Assembly (NCBI GenBank): GCA_013335235.1
Contig: JAAXVZ010000072.1
Location: 1-6,402 of the forward strand
Direction: 5' to 3'
DNA: 6,402 bases
Source: Nanobdellota archaeon
GTDB lineage: Archaea; Nanobdellota; Nanobdellia; Woesearchaeales; GW2011-AR15
Part shown: positions 4,908 through 6,402 of the stretch, one piece after another
How positions within the stretch are numbered: the stretch's first letter is position 1
Layout: the number at the start of each line of letters is the position of its first letter
Program-made: the position numbers and the translations under genes
Notes under the pieces: generated by a model
What the model saw: only the letters and a program-made list of their open reading frames with translations
The model's database searches: none
What the model was told of the DNA's origin: nothing

Positions 4908-6026
4908 TTAGTTGATAATACCCTTTATCTTTTCAATCTCTTTCTCTGTCTTGTAAGCTCTTGCCGCAGCCATCAGCCTTTCTCTATCTATCCTGATGCC
5001 TTTCTTGGCAAGCCTATTCTGGAGGCTCATGAGATAGTCGCAGAACTGCGTCACATTTTTCGGGTCCTCTGTGAACCTGGCCCTCTCAAAATCCAAAAAG
5101 ACGATTTTTTCTCCGACAAGGATATGTTTCACAGGGTGATGCATCTCGAACTTGTTTATCCCTAGCTTATCTAATGTATAGCATTGATCCAGGATATTAT
5201 TTATGGCTGCTGATACTCTCTCATGATCAGAAGCATCGATGAAATCCTCGATGAAATCTCCCTCTGCAAAATAGTACATCACATACTCTTCATCAGATGA
5301 AATCAGCCTGGGGCCGATACCATGCTTGTTCAGGAGCTGCAGGAACCTTGCCTCATTGGCTATTGTCCCGAAAGCTTCGCTCTCTTTTTTCTTCATCTTG
5401 ATGCACACAGGCTTTCCAAGATAGCTCCCTTTGATTATGACGCCGCGCTTCCCTTTTGCAAATAGTATCGGCTCCGTGATGCCTAGTTTCTTGCATTTTA
5501 AGGCAGCCTCAGACCAGGTAAGTTTCAACACAAAGATATCTTCAAAAAATATGTGCTGTGTATCCAGGACCTCAGGCACCAGAAGTGAGTTCTCTATCGC
5601 TTCATTAATCAAGGCATTTTTCGATAATGAAGACCCTATCAGGAGGATAACTCCGTCTTCCTTTAGATACTTGCTGCATTGCCTGATGAACCTGATTGCA
5701 GTCTCTACCCCTTTTTTTGAATATAGCGCTATGTTCTCCATGCCTTCATCAGGAAGATATGGTGGGTTGAAGACAAGGATATCGAATTCCTGCTCAGGGA
5801 CATTTTCAAAAAGGTCAGACTGCAGGACAACTGAAGACATGAACTTGCTTTTCAGATGTTCGACTGCATGAGGGTTGATATCGACGCAGACAACCTTTGC
5901 GCCTTTCTGGATCGCAGCCTCTGCCTGTATTCCTGAACCAGATCCCATGTCAAGCACAATTTGGCCTTTTCTTGCAAGGAGAGATACATACTTCGCAAGA
6001 AGGAAAGAATCCTCTCTTGATTTGCA
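4908..6026 (-). CDS. HemK-like (NPPY) methyltransferase fused to a COG2112-type protein kinase, 5'-truncated
   Basis: The first part is a class I SAM methyltransferase of the HemK/PrmC type. A REDSFLLAKYV segment (the usual EDSFLL region) precedes motif I, LDMGSGSGIQ; next are the acidic strand end CVDINP, QSDLF and the catalytic NPPY in LVFNPPYLP. HemK relatives methylate the glutamine of release-factor GGQ motifs, so aRF1 or another protein is a plausible target. About 150 residues after motif I, a COG2112-type (RIO/Bud32-like) kinase begins with FAKGKRGVIIKG. It contains the lysine in VCIKMKK, the glutamate in NEARFL, LDKLGINKFEMHHPVKHI as catalytic-loop region and LDFERA as the metal-binding Asp; NVTQFCDYL follows. 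The usual HxD aspartate is replaced in the HHPVKH loop, which I recall as a family trait. Homology extends upstream of the GTG at 5957 to about 6026, where foreign sequence begins, so the real start is missing. The fusion itself lies well away from the junction. Confidence 0.85.
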   Translation of the reverse strand, partial: CKSREDSFLLAKYVSLLARKGQIVLDMGSGSGIQAEAAIQKGAKVVCVDINPHAVEHLKSKFMSSVVLQSDLFENVPEQEFDILVFNPPYLPDEGMENIALYSKKGVETAIRFIRQCSKYLKEDGVILLIGSSLSKNALINEAIENSLLVPEVLDTQHIFFEDIFVLKLTWSEAALKCKKLGITEPILFAKGKRGVIIKGSYLGKPVCIKMKKKESEAFGTIANEARFLQLLNKHGIGPRLISSDEEYVMYYFAEGDFIEDFIDASDHERVSAAINNILDQCYTLDKLGINKFEMHHPVKHILVGEKIVFLDFERARFTEDPKNVTQFCDYLMSLQNRLAKKGIRIDRERLMAAARAYKTEKEIEKIKGIIN

Positions 6027-6035
6027 TTTTGAGAG
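6024..6035. other. Junction between archaeal and bacterial-type sequence
   Basis: Minus-strand methyltransferase homology runs up to about 6026, and plus-strand phosphoribosyltransferase homology starts at about 6026-6032. Each gene loses its 5' part at the same point, with no intergenic sequence. Codon use changes here from AGG/AGA arginine to frequent CGN. Confidence 0.75.
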
Positions 6036-6402
6036 GTGGGGTAATGTTCCTTACGGATTTGATGCGCCATATTCACACACCCCACGCCATCGAATTCATG
6101 GCAGTCACCTCTTATGGTTCCGGACGCCGTGAAACCAGCGGTCACGTTAAAATAACGCTCGACCTCAACACCGAGATTTTCGATCGCCATGTCCTGGTCG
6201 TGGAAGACATCATCGACAGCGGTTATACACTCGCATCGGTTCTGGAAATGCTTGCCACGAGAAAACCAAAAAGCTTATATGTTTGCACGCTTTTGGACAA
6301 AGCAGAAAGACGTGAAATTGACGTCCCAATCCGATATCGGGGTTTTGTGATCCCCAATAAGTTCGTTTTTGGCTATGGGTTGGATCTTGATGATTATTAC
6401 CG
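6026..6402 (+). CDS. hpt: Hypoxanthine phosphoribosyltransferase, internal fragment, bacterial type
   Basis: Hpt salvages hypoxanthine and guanine to IMP and GMP using PRPP in the cytosol. The frame reads without a stop to the window edge, about 125 codons. It begins within the conserved LRGGVMFLTDLMR segment, followed by EFMAVTSYGSG, the flexible-loop region. The PRPP-binding motif VVEDIIDSGYTL is at 6197-6232, and the C-terminal part has RYRGFVIPNKFVFGYGLDLDDYYR. About 40-50 N-terminal residues are missing because of the junction, and the C-terminus is cut by the window end. The ATG at 6098 is an internal methionine (FMAVTSYG), not the start. Arginines are mostly CGC, CGT, CGA and CGG, unlike the rest of the window. 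The sequence recalls bacterial Hpt, perhaps from Chloroflexota-like bacteria, but that affiliation is only an impression. Confidence 0.9.
   Translation, partial: MLRGGVMFLTDLMRHIHTPHAIEFMAVTSYGSGRRETSGHVKITLDLNTEIFDRHVLVVEDIIDSGYTLASVLEMLATRKPKSLYVCTLLDKAERREIDVPIRYRGFVIPNKFVFGYGLDLDDYY

Noticed and set aside
5875..6132. Plus-strand open frame of 85 codons across the junction
   Set aside because: It is a shadow of the methyltransferase and of hpt in another frame, with no recognisable protein.
5852..6190. Minus-strand open frame of 112 codons
   Set aside because: It crosses the junction and is out of frame with both the methyltransferase and hpt, whose conserved motifs are clear.

Overview
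The window looks like a piece of an archaeal genome with foreign or rearranged sequence at both ends. The archaeal assignment rests on two transcription factor B (TFB) C-terminal cores, a COG2112-type archaeal protein kinase, TATA boxes about 24-28 nt upstream of start codons, several apparently leaderless genes, oligo-T gene ends, and a strong preference for AGG/AGA arginine codons. The compact layout and the domain fusions would fit a DPANN-type archaeon, but that is inference. It reads like a metagenomic or single-cell contig.

Layout. (1) Positions 1-1223 hold two TFB paralogues joined head to head. Both lack the N-terminal zinc ribbon and both break off at nearly the same place in the protein, around 593-620. 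This is a chimeric or rearranged junction. (2) Positions 1241-2719 (minus) encode a YqeG-like HAD phosphatase domain fused to a class I methyltransferase-like domain, with a TATA box placed for a leaderless mRNA. (3) Positions 2756-3067 (minus) encode a compact O6-alkylguanine-DNA alkyltransferase with the catalytic PCHR cysteine. (4) A short divergent promoter region leads to 3186-4058 (plus), a DUF4349 membrane protein with its own TATA box and Shine-Dalgarno site. (5) Positions 4106-4609 (minus) hold an unrecognised protein gene. (6) Positions 4610-4907 form an intergenic region with TATA-like elements facing each other, small hairpins and a possible 23-residue ORF. (7) Positions 4908 to about 6026 (minus) encode a HemK-like NPPY methyltransferase fused to a COG2112-type kinase, cut at its 5' end. 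(8) From about 6026 to the end (plus) lies part of a bacterial-looking hypoxanthine phosphoribosyltransferase with different codon use, which abuts the truncated methyltransferase.

The core genes do not form one operon; most appear to have their own promoter. The recurring theme is methyl-group chemistry (a methyltransferase fused to a HAD phosphatase, a methyltransferase fused to a kinase, and a DNA alkyltransferase), but the sequence does not show that they work together. The two fusion proteins are the most interesting biology. The two end junctions must be checked as possible amplification or assembly artefacts before anything is built on them.
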